Assembly: GCA_025210555.1 (NCBI GenBank)
Contig: JAOARL010000008.1
Location: 146,868-210,867, forward strand
From: Clostridia bacterium
GTDB lineage: Bacteria; Bacillota; Clostridia; Lachnospirales; JAOARL01
Direction: 5' to 3'
Length of the DNA: 64,000 nucleotides
In this document: piece after piece, positions 7,971-17,298 of the stretch
How the letters are laid out: every line of letters starts with the position of its first letter
How positions within the stretch are numbered: position 1 is the first letter of the stretch
Position numbers and translations under genes: made by a program
Notes under the pieces: model-generated
What the model saw: the letters and a program-made list of their open reading frames with translations, nothing else
What the model was told of the DNA's origin: nothing
Database searches by the model: none

Positions 7971-9794
7971 TTATACATCTAACCTTTCATATTCCTCAAA
8001 TAATTTTTCTACTTCTTCATCAATCTTACTAATTTCACTACTTATTTCATTTAACTTTGAATAACTACTAGTATTATCAGGATTGTGAAGTTCTTCTTCT
8101 AACTTAGCTTTTTCCAATTCTAGCTTCTCGATATACTCTTCAATCTTAGCCATTTTTCTTTCATTTATCTTCCTAGTATTATCTCTAACTTTATAATTCT
8201 TTTTCTTTACTTCTACTTCCTTATCTTTCACATCTATAAATTCTATATTTCCGTATTTGTATTCTATTACTTTATCTCTTTTAAGTTTTAATACTCTATC
8301 AGCAATCTTCTCTATGAAATATCTATCATGTGATATAAAAAGAATGGTGCCTTTATAATCAACTAATATATTCTCTAAAACTTCTTTTGATGCTAAATCA
8401 AGATGGTTTGTAGGCTCATCTAAAAGTAATAAGTTAACATCTGATAGCATAAGTTTTGCAAGAGACACTCTTGCCTTTTCCCCACCACTTAATTGCTTTA
8501 TAGTTTTAAATACATCTTCACCAACAAATAAAAACCTTGCAAGTAGATTTCTTATTTCCTTATCATTCATGTCAGGTCTTAAATTTGATATTTCTTCTAT
8601 GACATTATTTTTTTCATTTAAATCTGAATGATGCTGATCATAGTATCCAATCTTAACATTTGCCCCTAACTTTACTTCATCAATATCATCTTTAACCATA
8701 TTTAAAAGAGTTGTTTTTCCACAACCATTAGCCCCTATTATAGCTACTTTCTCTTCTCTTTTTAAATAGAAATTAATATCTTTAAATAGCACCGTATCTC
8801 CAAACGATTTACTAATGTTAGTCACATCTAATACATCATTTCCCGTTCTAGTAGTAACATCAATCTCAAATTTCATATCCTTAAGCATTGATGGTTTCTC
8901 AAGAACTTCTTTCTTATCAAGCCTTTTTTCTCTACTTTTAGCTCTTTTAAAACTCTTAATTGACCCATATTGATAATATCTTTTTATAATTTCTTCTTCC
9001 TGCTTAAGCATCCTCTGATTATTTTCATATGCCTTAAGTTCTACTTGAAAATCTTCTTCCTTTTTAATCTTATATGCAGAATAGTTCCCATTATATTCTT
9101 TACTCTTTTTATTTTCTACTTCAATAATTTTCATAGCTACTCTGTCCAAGAAATGTCTATCATGCGATACAATCAAAACTGCACCCTTATAATTAATTAT
9201 AAAACTTTCAAGCCATGTTATTGCATTTACATCTAAATGGTTTGTAGGCTCATCAAGAATAAGTAAGTTACTATTTTTAACTAACACTTTCGCTAACAGT
9301 ACCCTTGTTTTTTCTCCTCCTGAAAGCTTATCGATCTTGTTATTAAATTCTTTCTCTGTGAATCCTAACCCTATTAGGGCTCCTTTCACCCTGCTTGAAA
9401 CTTCATATCCATTTATTTCATTGTATTCTTCTATAAGCTTATTATATTTATTCATATTTGATTCATTCAGATCAAACTCAAGCATTCGCATCTTATTTTC
9501 TATTTCAAACACTTTTTCAAATATAGATTCTACTTCTTCATATATAGTTTTATTGTTATCTAAATTTTGATTTTGAGCAAGATAAGACATACTTACAGAC
9601 TTGTCTATAAATATATCTCCACCATCTTTTAATACTTCATCTGTTATCATCTTAAGTATAGTTGACTTACCACTTCCGTTTACACCAACTAAACCTATCT
9701 TTTCAGTTTGCCCAACTGAAAACGATACGTTTTTTAATATTGCTTCTCCATTATATATTTTTTTAAGTTCATTTACTCTTAATATTTCTTTCAT
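7971..9794 (-). CDS. ABC-F family ATPase
   Basis: The 607-residue protein has two ATP-binding cassettes and no membrane segments. Visible motifs are Walker A GVNGSGKS (37-44) and, in the second half, GANGCGKT; signatures LSGGEKTRV and LSGGEKARV; and Walker B LLILDEPTNHLD and LLLLDEPTNHLD. A charged linker separates the cassettes, and a coiled coil occupies the last 75 residues, as in YdiF/Uup-type members. ABC-F proteins bind the ribosomal E-site region and relieve stalling or protect from antibiotics; which applies here is unknown. The ATG at 9794 has GGTGG 5 nt upstream, better than the GTG at 9806. Confidence 0.93.
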   Translation of the reverse strand: MKEILRVNELKKIYNGEAILKNVSFSVGQTEKIGLVGVNGSGKSTILKMITDEVLKDGGDIFIDKSVSMSYLAQNQNLDNNKTIYEEVESIFEKVFEIENKMRMLEFDLNESNMNKYNKLIEEYNEINGYEVSSRVKGALIGLGFTEKEFNNKIDKLSGGEKTRVLLAKVLVKNSNLLILDEPTNHLDVNAITWLESFIINYKGAVLIVSHDRHFLDRVAMKIIEVENKKSKEYNGNYSAYKIKKEEDFQVELKAYENNQRMLKQEEEIIKRYYQYGSIKSFKRAKSREKRLDKKEVLEKPSMLKDMKFEIDVTTRTGNDVLDVTNISKSFGDTVLFKDINFYLKREEKVAIIGANGCGKTTLLNMVKDDIDEVKLGANVKIGYYDQHHSDLNEKNNVIEEISNLRPDMNDKEIRNLLARFLFVGEDVFKTIKQLSGGEKARVSLAKLMLSDVNLLLLDEPTNHLDLASKEVLENILVDYKGTILFISHDRYFIEKIADRVLKLKRDKVIEYKYGNIEFIDVKDKEVEVKKKNYKVRDNTRKINERKMAKIEEYIEKLELEKAKLEEELHNPDNTSSYSKLNEISSEISKIDEEVEKLFEEYERLDV

Positions 9795-9823
9795 TCTTTC
9801 CACCACTCTTACTAAAAAAATAA

Positions 9824-9838
9824 ACAGCTCTTAGCTGT
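9824..9838 (-). terminator. Terminator after the 148-residue membrane protein gene
   Basis: The minus strand reads ACAGCT-AAG-AGCTGT followed by TTATTTTTTT. The stem overlaps the last codons and stop of the gene ending at 9831. Confidence 0.7.
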
Positions 9839-10277
9839 CTATTTGATATTTAATTAAATAAATTCCTTCAATAACATTATTTACAGTTATTATTAATTTT
9901 ACATCTTTATATTCAGCATTTATAATACCTGGACTTGTTTCATCTATCTTCCATCCATCTTTTTTAAATTCTCTAAAATATTCTTTTATCTCATCTAAGC
10001 TAGATAGAGTATAATATTTTTTGTTTTTATGGTCTCCATCAACTAAGAATATACTTGTTTTAGGTGGTAATCTGTATTCACAAACACCTTCTATACAGAA
10101 ATTAAGATCATCTTTTTCTTGTGGAAAAAAGACTGCTTTAGTAACTGCTTTTATTTCCGCATCCATTATAGGCCTTTTAAGCATAAGTGATAGCGCACCT
10201 AAAAACACTATAATACCTATTCCTAAAACTATAAATATTCCAACTATAGTTCTATAGATTTTTCTTAATCTCTCCAT
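9831..10277 (-). CDS. Hypothetical membrane-anchored protein
   Basis: I do not recognise this 148-residue protein. It has a short basic N-terminus, one membrane helix (about 9-33) and then a soluble domain with strand-rich segments such as KTSIFLVDGD and VKLIITVNNVIEGIYLIKY. Without a lipobox it is probably held by its N-terminal helix with the domain outside. GGGGGAG lies 4 nt before the ATG. It sits 8 nt after the DUF2971 gene, so the two are likely one transcript ending at the terminator at 9824-9838. Confidence 0.7.
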   Translation of the reverse strand: MERLRKIYRTIVGIFIVLGIGIIVFLGALSLMLKRPIMDAEIKAVTKAVFFPQEKDDLNFCIEGVCEYRLPPKTSIFLVDGDHKNKKYYTLSSLDEIKEYFREFKKDGWKIDETSPGIINAEYKDVKLIITVNNVIEGIYLIKYQIDS

Positions 10278-10285
10278 AACTCCCC

Positions 10286-10954
10286 CTAAAATACTGGTAT
10301 TTTATTTAGTATTGAACTTTTAACTTCAAAACTATAGCTACCTTTTAACACGGCTTCTCTAATTACTTCTATATCATGTCCTAAAACATATACTTCATTT
10401 ATCATTTTATTTAAATCACATTCTATAAAATGTCCATATACCATATCTTCATTTTTAGAATGAACTAATCTTATTTCATTTTCTGACTCATAAATATCTC
10501 TTTTATAGTAATAAAGTTCTCTGTCCTCATCTATATTTATATAATCATTTTCATAATCAACATATCTAACTTTTGCTAAATATATATCGTCTTCTACAGC
10601 CTTAAAACAATCGATTAGATTACCCATCGTAGTTTTAATAGCTATTCCCATTTTATTATCAGAATAAAGTTTCCACATAGCTTCTGATTCGTGAGTATCT
10701 AAGTGCCAACAGCTCACACAGGTGAATTCCTTTAACGCTTTGTTAAGCTCTGATACCCTATTATATTTTTCATTGTATAAATGTTTCCTATTTGCATGAT
10801 TAATCTTAGGTAGCGATCCTTCAAAATCATCATCGAATATGCTTGCCTTTGTAAAAAACAAAGCATTATTTTCAAGCATGCTGACAAATTTAAAAAGATC
10901 CATGTACCTCCATACAACTTCTTCTCTGTCTATATTATCTACTAGTTTTATCAT
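10286..10954 (-). CDS. DUF2971 domain protein
   Basis: The 222-residue soluble protein matches DUF2971 by features: an opening WRYMDLFKFVSMLENNALFF, FTKASIFDDDFEGS, then CVSCWHLDTHESEAMWKLY and GIAIKTTM. The family's biochemistry is unknown; homologues are scattered in accessory and defence-rich regions, so a role in conflict or stress is possible but unproven. GGTGATGAT precedes the ATG at 10954. It is the first gene of a two-gene unit with the membrane protein downstream, and a strong terminator (10994-11017) separates it from the gene before it. Confidence 0.8.
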   Translation of the reverse strand: MIKLVDNIDREEVVWRYMDLFKFVSMLENNALFFTKASIFDDDFEGSLPKINHANRKHLYNEKYNRVSELNKALKEFTCVSCWHLDTHESEAMWKLYSDNKMGIAIKTTMGNLIDCFKAVEDDIYLAKVRYVDYENDYINIDEDRELYYYKRDIYESENEIRLVHSKNEDMVYGHFIECDLNKMINEVYVLGHDIEVIREAVLKGSYSFEVKSSILNKIPVF

Positions 10955-10993
10955 ATCATCACCATATTTATCTTAACATATCTAATACAAATA

Positions 10994-11017
10994 AAAAAGT
11001 CACCTAAGTGACTTTTT
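10994..11017. terminator. Bidirectional-type terminator hairpin
   Basis: A perfect 10-bp stem AAAAAGTCAC/GTGACTTTTT with loop CTAA and T-runs on both strands ends the minus-strand gene at 11039-11629. Confidence 0.88.
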
Positions 11018-11038
11018 ATAATATATTTAATTTGTTTT

Positions 11039-11629
11039 TTAATGATATGTGAACATCAAAAAATCATCCTCTTCTTCAACAGTAAATCCTTTTCCATAAA
11101 AGTTAGTTAACGTTGAAATTACTCCTTCACTTTTCTTATATTCATCAGATTCTATTTCTATATTTGAAATTTCTGCAATACTGCTACCATCATGGTAATT
11201 AAATAAGGTACACGGACCTGTTGGTGAAAAATACTGTTCACCAAATCCCATTCTTATTGAATTTCTACTAATTTTTAGCTGATTTTGCTCAAGTTTCTTC
11301 ACTTCATCTCTCTGATTACAATACTCTGGAATTTTCTCCATAGTTATTACACCTGATACAACTGCAATTGCAGTTATTGATAAATATCTTGCCAAACTAA
11401 ATTCAACACCCAATATTTCTGGAACAACTAATGCCGCAACAGATCCAACACCTAAACCTAAAGCTGTTATACCACTTATTATAAGCTCTGTCTTTTTTTC
11501 ATTATATGAATCAACTACTTCAATATATTTTTCTTTATCCCTTGCTAAGGCTTCATCCCAACATATTTTTGGGTATCTAATTGGTCTTTCCACCAACGAC
11601 TTAATTTCATCCCAATATGATCCTACCAT
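11039..11629 (-). CDS. Hypothetical protein with two membrane helices
   Basis: I do not recognise this 196-residue protein. It has a charged N-terminal helical region (1-47), two adjacent hydrophobic helices (about 48-68 and 80-97) that could form a hairpin in the membrane, and a C-terminal soluble region (100-196) rich in glutamate with an FGEQYFSPTGPCTLFNYHD stretch. AAGGAGAAAGTT gives a good ribosome site. It stands alone between two terminators (11703-11743 and 10994-11017), so it has its own promoter, not clearly identified. Confidence 0.7.
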   Translation of the reverse strand: MVGSYWDEIKSLVERPIRYPKICWDEALARDKEKYIEVVDSYNEKKTELIISGITALGLGVGSVAALVVPEILGVEFSLARYLSITAIAVVSGVITMEKIPEYCNQRDEVKKLEQNQLKISRNSIRMGFGEQYFSPTGPCTLFNYHDGSSIAEISNIEIESDEYKKSEGVISTLTNFYGKGFTVEEEDDFLMFTYH

Positions 11630-11702
11630 AACTTTCTCCTTAATTATATATAGTTTTTTTTATATTATCACTTTTTTCTGAAAATTACAATTTCAATAAT
11701 AA

Positions 11703-11743
11703 AAAAAGAGCACATCGTAATTTAAATTTAATCTGCTCTTTTT
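11703..11743 (-). terminator. Terminator of the mre/min/rodA-radical SAM transcript
   Basis: AAAAAGAGCA and TGCTCTTTTTTT pair across a 21-nt AT-rich loop, 9 nt after the stop of the TIGR03936-type gene. Confidence 0.7.
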
Positions 11744-11751
11744 ATTTAACT

Positions 11752-12405
11752 TTATAATATTTCCTTTAATTTTCCAGCTTCATCTTTTTTGTAGAATGTA
11801 ACTCTAGTTACATCTATTTTATTCATCTCAAGCTCTTTTCCATTTTCCTTAAATATAACTCCTAATATTAGCTCTGGTTTTAAGTTATCAACCGAACCTG
11901 CACTACAGAAAAGTTCTAAAGTTCCATTTTCTAATTTAGTTAAATTATATATTAAAGGTTTAATGTCTATTTCTTTCATACCTTTTTTAGTTTTCTTTTC
12001 AACTAAGATTTCTTTCATATCAGCTATCATGCTTATGTCTAAATCTTCTTTAGTATCCATTCTATACACAGCTGCTGCTGTTATATTCATACTGTTTTCT
12101 TTTTTATTCTCATAACTCTCAGCACTTACAAACTCAATACCATTAACTGTATTGTCATTAAGCTTAGATACTAGTTCCTTAAGATTAACATCCTCTGTAA
12201 GTTCAATGTCCATAAGTTCTCCATCACTATAGAATCCTAGTGAAAGTGGCATAGCAAATGACAATATTTGGTGTTTATTAAATCCTTCACTATATTTAAT
12301 TGGAAGTTTTGATCTATTTATAATTCTTTGCATTGTTCTTAAGAGATCTAAGTGACCTACAAATATAGATGCACCATACTTTTTAAATTTAATTCTAGCT
12401 TTCAA
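11752..12405 (-). CDS. TIGR03936-family radical SAM-linked protein (DUF2344)
   Basis: The 217-residue protein shows the DUF2344 pattern: FVGHLDLLRTMQRIINRSKLP, YSEGFNKHQILSFAMPLSLG and a later SAESY segment. Members nearly always follow, or are fused to, a TIGR03960 radical SAM protein; function is unknown but linked by context to RNase G and ribosome genes. The start is taken as TTG 12405, 7 nt from GGAGGT; upstream ATGs lie in or before the ribosome site. It overlaps the radical SAM gene by 11 nt. Confidence 0.85.
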   Translation of the reverse strand: MKARIKFKKYGASIFVGHLDLLRTMQRIINRSKLPIKYSEGFNKHQILSFAMPLSLGFYSDGELMDIELTEDVNLKELVSKLNDNTVNGIEFVSAESYENKKENSMNITAAAVYRMDTKEDLDISMIADMKEILVEKKTKKGMKEIDIKPLIYNLTKLENGTLELFCSAGSVDNLKPELILGVIFKENGKELEMNKIDVTRVTFYKKDEAGKLKEIL

Positions 12406-14233
12406 AACAAACACCTCCATCAAAACATGTAGCTCCACAACCACTACATCCCTCTCTACAGTTTTTAGTAACTACTCCTTCATGGGCTTTCTTACTTTCA
12501 TTTATAAGGAATTTTTTAGTAACTCCTATATCTATAATATCCCAAGGTAATATTTCTTCATATTCTCTTTTTGCAACATAGAACTCTTTTGTCAGCCCTG
12601 CATTTTCAAATGCAGCGTTCCATCTTTCCATATCGAAGAATTCTCCCCATGCGTCATATTTAGAACCCATTTTAAATGCTTCATATATAACTTTAGATAG
12701 TCTTCTATCTCCTCTTGCAAACACACCTTCTAAAACACTTGTTTCAGAGTCATGATAATTATACTTTATCTGCTTAACTTTCTTAACATGATCTTTAAGC
12801 AATCTTTGCTTTCTCATAAACTCATCCATAGTATCTTGAGGTTCCCATTGGAATGGAGTAAATGGTTTTGGCACGAAACAAGCTGTACTCATAGTTACAT
12901 TTACTGCTCTATTTCTCATTTCCTTAGGAAGACTATAATATTCTTCAACAATTTTGTTAGCTATATCATAGATTCCTATTATATCTTCATCTGTCTCTGT
13001 TGGTTGTCCCATCATGAAGTAAAGCTTCACTCTGTCCCATCCACCTTCAAAGGCCATTTTAGAACCTGCTAAAATCTCTTCCTCAGTAATTCCTTTATTT
13101 ATTACATCTCTCATTCTTTGAGTTCCTGCTTCTGGTGCAAATGTTAAACTACTCTTCTTTCCACCTGATAATTTCTCCATCAAATCAAGAGAAAACGCAT
13201 CTATCCTCATAGAAGGCAATGATAGATTAACTTTTCTTCCCTCAAATCTATCAATAAGCCCTAACATTAAATCATTTATCTTTTTATAGTCACTAGTACT
13301 AAGTGATAACAGTCCTAACTCTTCATATCCTGTATTATCTATTATAGTTTCAGCCTGTCTTAAAAGTGTTTCAACTTCTTTTTCTCTTACTGGTCTATAA
13401 ATCATCCCAGCTTGACAGAATCTACACCCTCTTATACATCCCCTGAAAAGTTCTATTACAGCTCTATCGTGAGATGGTCTTATATATGGAACAAGAGGTT
13501 TATCCAAAAATCTAACTTCATCCATATCTTTAACAACGACCTTTTTAACCTTTTCAGGTGCATTATCATTATTCTTAGTTATTGATTCAATTTTGCCATC
13601 TTCTTTATACTTAACATCATAGAAACTTGGTACATACATACCTTCTATTCCTGCTAACGTTTCTAAGAACTCTTTCTTAGTTCCTGTATGCTTCTTGTAA
13701 GCTTCAAAAATTTCTTCAAATTTAGCTTCACCCTCACCTATAAATGCAAAGTCAACAAAATCTGCAATAGGTTCAGTATTATATGTACAAGGTCCACCCA
13801 CAAATATAAGTGGGTCATTTTCACCTCTGTCTTTTGCATAAACTTCAAGTCCTGATAAATCTATCAAATTTAAAAGGTTAGTATACGCCATTTCATACTG
13901 CATAGATACGCCTATAAAATCAAAGTTTTTGATTTCTTCTTGTGATTCAAGCGCAAAAAGATTTATCCCTTCTTCTCTCATTATTTCTTCCATATCTACC
14001 CATGGAGTATAAACTCTCTCACAACTTACTCCATCAATTTTATTTATGAAATTATACAATATTTGCATTCCTAAATGACTCATCCCAATTTCATAAACAT
14101 CTGGGAAACAAAGAGCCATTCTTATCATATCTTCTGTTATATCTTTTTTTATAACATTAAATTCTTCACCTATGTACCTGGCTGGTTTTTCTACTTTTAA
14201 TAAAAACTCCTTAGGCACTCTTAAATCTCTCAT
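12395..14233 (-). CDS. TIGR03960-family B12-binding radical SAM protein
   Basis: The 612-residue protein has an N-terminal cobalamin-binding-like region (about 1-240) and a radical SAM core with the cluster motif RGCIRGCRFCQ (CxxxCxxC). The C-terminus carries a second cysteine group, CREGCSGCGATC, which may hold another iron-sulfur cluster. The reaction is unknown. Start 14233 follows GGAGGTTAAA; an ATG at 14245 lies in that site. The gene is followed by its TIGR03936 partner. In relatives RNase G comes next; here it does not. Confidence 0.92.
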   Translation of the reverse strand: MRDLRVPKEFLLKVEKPARYIGEEFNVIKKDITEDMIRMALCFPDVYEIGMSHLGMQILYNFINKIDGVSCERVYTPWVDMEEIMREEGINLFALESQEEIKNFDFIGVSMQYEMAYTNLLNLIDLSGLEVYAKDRGENDPLIFVGGPCTYNTEPIADFVDFAFIGEGEAKFEEIFEAYKKHTGTKKEFLETLAGIEGMYVPSFYDVKYKEDGKIESITKNNDNAPEKVKKVVVKDMDEVRFLDKPLVPYIRPSHDRAVIELFRGCIRGCRFCQAGMIYRPVREKEVETLLRQAETIIDNTGYEELGLLSLSTSDYKKINDLMLGLIDRFEGRKVNLSLPSMRIDAFSLDLMEKLSGGKKSSLTFAPEAGTQRMRDVINKGITEEEILAGSKMAFEGGWDRVKLYFMMGQPTETDEDIIGIYDIANKIVEEYYSLPKEMRNRAVNVTMSTACFVPKPFTPFQWEPQDTMDEFMRKQRLLKDHVKKVKQIKYNYHDSETSVLEGVFARGDRRLSKVIYEAFKMGSKYDAWGEFFDMERWNAAFENAGLTKEFYVAKREYEEILPWDIIDIGVTKKFLINESKKAHEGVVTKNCREGCSGCGATCFDGGVCFES

Positions 14234-14249
14234 TTTAACCTCCATTTAA

Positions 14250-14266
14250 AAAGGCCTAAGGCCTTT
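14250..14266 (-). terminator. Short terminator at the end of rodA
   Basis: AAAGGCC-TTA-GGCCTTTTT on the minus strand begins inside the rodA stop region. It may only partly stop transcription into the radical SAM gene, 17 nt further on. Confidence 0.6.
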
Positions 14267-15404
14267 AGAATATTATCTTTCTATGTCTTCCTATATTTAA
14301 AACTAGTGCAATACACACTATATTAGTAAGCATTGAACTTCCACCATAACTAACAAATGGCAGTGGTATTCCAGTATTTGGCATTATACCTGTTGCAACT
14401 CCTATATTTATAAACACCTGAATAGCTAACATCGCAACTACTCCTGTTATAAATATTATATCTAAATAGTTATTTACATCTTTACCTATATATATACATT
14501 TTATTATTATAAAAAACTGCAAGCCTAACACTACTAAACTTCCTATAAATCCAGATTCCTCACTTATTACAGAGAATATAAAGTCTGTATGTGGCTCTGG
14601 AAGGTAACTTAACTGATTTAACGTTCCTTTATAAATACCTTTTCCTAATATCTTTCCAGATCCAACTGCTCTTATAGACTTAGTTGTTTGGTAAGCCTCT
14701 GAAAGCTGATAATTCTCTGGATAAAATATAGCCATTATTCTATTTGCTTGGTAATTCTTTAATATCAAATGATTATCCTTTGGCAAATGTGCATCTGCAA
14801 TAAATATTGCTGCCACAAGTGAGCCAGCTAAAACTGCAACTTTAAGAAATTTACCATTTATACCTGCAACAAAGTACTGAGCTGCAAATATTACTAAAAA
14901 CACTAAACTCGTTGATAAATCTGGTTGCTTTGCTATCATTATAAGTGGTATTCCTAAAAGGATGACCGCCCTAAATATGAAAAGCATATCATTTACTCTA
15001 TCTTTATTTTTATAAAATAAATTTGTTAAAAATATTATTATACCTAACTTGGCAAATTCAGAAGGCTGAAGTGTAAAACCACCTATTCTAAGCCATCTGC
15101 TAGCCCCATTCCCTGTACCAACTGCAAGAACTGATAATAACATTCCGATACTAGCAAAATATGATAAATATCCTAAAAATCCAATGTTATCCTCATTTAT
15201 AAATTTAACATTAGACATAGATATAAATAACAAAATAATATTTGATATAATCATCCATAAAATTTGCATATTTAAAGTTCTAATATCAGCACCAGCATTA
15301 ACTCTTGTAGCACTACTGATTGCCAGAATTCCTATTGTTTGAAGCGCAAAAACAGCAAACAATATATGCTTATCTAAATATCTAAATTTACTCATTTTAA
15401 TCAT
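14265..15404 (-). CDS. rodA: Peptidoglycan glycosyltransferase RodA
   Basis: RodA is the SEDS-family polymerase that builds glycan strands from lipid II in the elongation complex together with PBP2 and MreBCD. The 379-residue protein has about ten membrane segments and SEDS hallmarks: RWLRIGGFTLQPSEFAKLG, the large loop with LPEPHTDFIFSVISEE, and GIPLPFVSYGGSSML near the C-terminus. Its cognate PBP2 (mrdA) is four genes upstream in the same cluster, which supports RodA over FtsW. The ribosome site is weak (GAGAGTG). It follows minE after a hairpin at 15430-15454. Confidence 0.94.
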   Translation of the reverse strand: MIKMSKFRYLDKHILFAVFALQTIGILAISSATRVNAGADIRTLNMQILWMIISNIILLFISMSNVKFINEDNIGFLGYLSYFASIGMLLSVLAVGTGNGASRWLRIGGFTLQPSEFAKLGIIIFLTNLFYKNKDRVNDMLFIFRAVILLGIPLIMIAKQPDLSTSLVFLVIFAAQYFVAGINGKFLKVAVLAGSLVAAIFIADAHLPKDNHLILKNYQANRIMAIFYPENYQLSEAYQTTKSIRAVGSGKILGKGIYKGTLNQLSYLPEPHTDFIFSVISEESGFIGSLVVLGLQFFIIIKCIYIGKDVNNYLDIIFITGVVAMLAIQVFINIGVATGIMPNTGIPLPFVSYGGSSMLTNIVCIALVLNIGRHRKIIF

Positions 15405-15429
15405 ATTATCACACTCTCTACATAATAAA

Positions 15430-15454
15430 TTAAGTAGGAAAAATTCCTACTTAA
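15430..15454 (-). terminator. Hairpin between minE and rodA
   Basis: An 11-bp stem (TTAAGTAGGAA/TTCCTACTTAA, loop TTT) sits just past the minE stop. It lacks a clean T-run (TTTATT follows), so it may be a partial terminator or mRNA-stabilising stem. Confidence 0.5.
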
Positions 15455-15456
15455 TC

Positions 15457-15756
15457 TTATGCTTCTTGTTCACTTAATTTTTTTACCTTCTTAACAGGTA
15501 TGTTTGCATAAAGCATAGGAACCATTATTTCTTTCCCATCTTCTCCCTCTACTTTATCCATTTTCATTTCTAATGCATCTTCATCAACTTCCATATATTT
15601 AGAAATAACTTCTAATATGTCAGCTCTCATTTTTTCTAATAAATCTGTTGAGCAGTTAGCTCTATCATGTATTAGAACAAACTTTAGTCTGTCCTTTGCA
15701 GCGTTACCACTTGTTTTTTCGCTATCCATTCCGAATATTTTTTTAAGTAAATCCAC
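15457..15756 (-). CDS. minE: Cell division topological specificity factor MinE
   Basis: MinE drives MinD off the membrane and so confines division inhibition to the poles. The 99-residue protein (family about 85-95) begins MDLLKKIFGM, the membrane-binding helix, then has the MinD-contact segment AKDRLKFVLIHDRA and a dimerisation domain with ILEVISKYMEVDEDALEMKM. Translation starts at GTG 15756, 8 nt after GGAGGG. It follows minD by 13 nt. Confidence 0.95.
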   Translation of the reverse strand: MDLLKKIFGMDSEKTSGNAAKDRLKFVLIHDRANCSTDLLEKMRADILEVISKYMEVDEDALEMKMDKVEGEDGKEIMVPMLYANIPVKKVKKLSEQEA

Positions 15757-15769
15757 TTTTTCTTCCCTC

Positions 15770-16573
15770 CTAATTGCTCATACTAAATATTTTTTTAATT
15801 CTTCCAAACACACTGTTCTCTGCAGCTAAGTCCATTAAAGGAACATCTTCTCCCATAATTCTCTTAGTTATGTTTCTATAAGCTCTACCTGCAGCTGAAC
15901 CTTTAGCATTAGCAACAGCTGGCTCACCTCTATTTGTAGAAACTACAATATTTTCATCATCTGGAACAATACCGATAATGTCTACAGCTAAAATTTCCAT
16001 GATGTCTTCCTTAGCCATCATATCACCTTTTTTAACCATGTTATGCTTAATTCTATTAATTATAAGCGCTGGATTAGCTATCTCAGCTGCTTCTAATAAT
16101 CCAATAATTCTATCTGCATCTCTTACTGCAGAAACTTCTGGAGTTGTTACAACTAAAGCTTTATCAGCTCCAGCAATTGCATTTTTAAACCCTTGCTCAA
16201 TTCCAGCTGGACAATCAATTAAAATATAATCAAAGTCCTCTTTTAATTCTGCAATTAATTTTTGCATTTGCTCTTCACTTACAGCGTTTTTGTCTTTTGT
16301 TTGCGCTGCTGGTAAAAGGTATAATCCTTTATATCTTTTATCTCTTATAAGAGCTTGCTTTATTTTACAATTTTCTTCTACTACGTCTACAATATCGTAT
16401 ACGATTCTATTTTCAAGTCCCATAACAACATCAAGGTTTCTAAGTCCTATATCAGCATCTATTACTACTACTTTTTTCCCCTCTAATGCTAATCCTACAG
16501 CTAAGTTAGCTGAAGTTGTAGTTTTACCAACTCCACCTTTACCTGATGTAATAACTATTACTTCACAATTCAT
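15770..16573 (-). CDS. minD: Septum site-determining ATPase MinD
   Basis: MinD is the membrane-cycling ATPase that recruits MinC and is controlled by MinE. The 267-residue protein has the deviant Walker A KGGVGKTT (12-19), DADIGLRNLD near 40, switch motif DCPAGIEQG near 120, and an amphipathic C-terminal membrane-targeting helix VFGRIKKIFSM. GGAGGAAAATAA precedes the ATG. Together with MinC and MinE this gives a complete oscillating Min system in a Gram-positive-type genome. Confidence 0.97.
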   Translation of the reverse strand: MNCEVIVITSGKGGVGKTTTSANLAVGLALEGKKVVVIDADIGLRNLDVVMGLENRIVYDIVDVVEENCKIKQALIRDKRYKGLYLLPAAQTKDKNAVSEEQMQKLIAELKEDFDYILIDCPAGIEQGFKNAIAGADKALVVTTPEVSAVRDADRIIGLLEAAEIANPALIINRIKHNMVKKGDMMAKEDIMEILAVDIIGIVPDDENIVVSTNRGEPAVANAKGSAAGRAYRNITKRIMGEDVPLMDLAAENSVFGRIKKIFSMSN

Positions 16574-16641
16574 TTATTTTCCTCCTCAAGAATTAAAATT
16601 CATTTTATTAAAGAATTTATTTCATATAGATTTTACTATAT

Positions 16642-17289
16642 TTACGCTAAATTTGCAAAAGATTTAATGTCAGCAGCTTCTATAAATAATCTCTCTTCTT
16701 TTAAATATACTATTTGAGCTACTGATTTATCAAAATCATATTCCTTATCAGGTGATCTTGCAATTATATCTCCTAATCTAAGTTGTGTTGGTTCCATTTT
16801 AAAAGCAACTATAAACGCTTTCTTGTTTCCTTTAGCACCTGCATGTGCTAATCCTTTAAGAGAACCTAAAATAATTATATTTCCATCTGCTATTATTTCA
16901 GCACCTGGATTAACATCTCCTAAAATTACAACACTCCCCGTGAAGTTTATCCTTTGCCCTGATCTAACAGTTCCTCTATAATATTTAGTAAGAACTTCTG
17001 ATTTTTCATCGATTCCCATATTTTTAAATTGCTCTACATAATTATCTTCTTCTTTAACATAAGAAATGTTTAAACTAGCATTATCTGCTATTATTTTGAT
17101 AAGTTCACCTTGCTCTTCTTCTGAAAGAACTCGTCCTTTAAATGTTAAAGCCATCTTTGCATTTTCGAAAAAATGTCCCGCATCTCTAACTTTCTCTGAT
17201 AATTCTTTTTTTATTACTTCAAACTCTACTGTTTCATTTAAAAGAATTACTAAGCCGTCTTTATCACCTTTAAAAATAACGTTATTCAT
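16642..17289 (-). CDS. minC: Septum formation inhibitor MinC
   Basis: MinC blocks FtsZ polymerisation away from midcell. The 215-residue protein has an N-terminal FtsZ-binding domain (about 1-100) and the C-terminal beta-helix that dimerises and binds MinD, seen in GDVNPGAEIIADGNIIILGS, GLAHAGAKGN and QLRLGDIIARSPD. It starts 9 nt after mrdA. The 68 nt to minD contain only an AT-rich stretch and the minD ribosome site. Confidence 0.95.
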   Translation of the reverse strand: MNNVIFKGDKDGLVILLNETVEFEVIKKELSEKVRDAGHFFENAKMALTFKGRVLSEEEQGELIKIIADNASLNISYVKEEDNYVEQFKNMGIDEKSEVLTKYYRGTVRSGQRINFTGSVVILGDVNPGAEIIADGNIIILGSLKGLAHAGAKGNKKAFIVAFKMEPTQLRLGDIIARSPDKEYDFDKSVAQIVYLKEERLFIEAADIKSFANLA

Positions 17290-17298
17290 TGTCGCCTC

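Noticed and set aside
10732..10917. Minus-strand 61-codon ORF
   Set aside because: It lies within the DUF2971 gene in another frame and has no ribosome site or family features.
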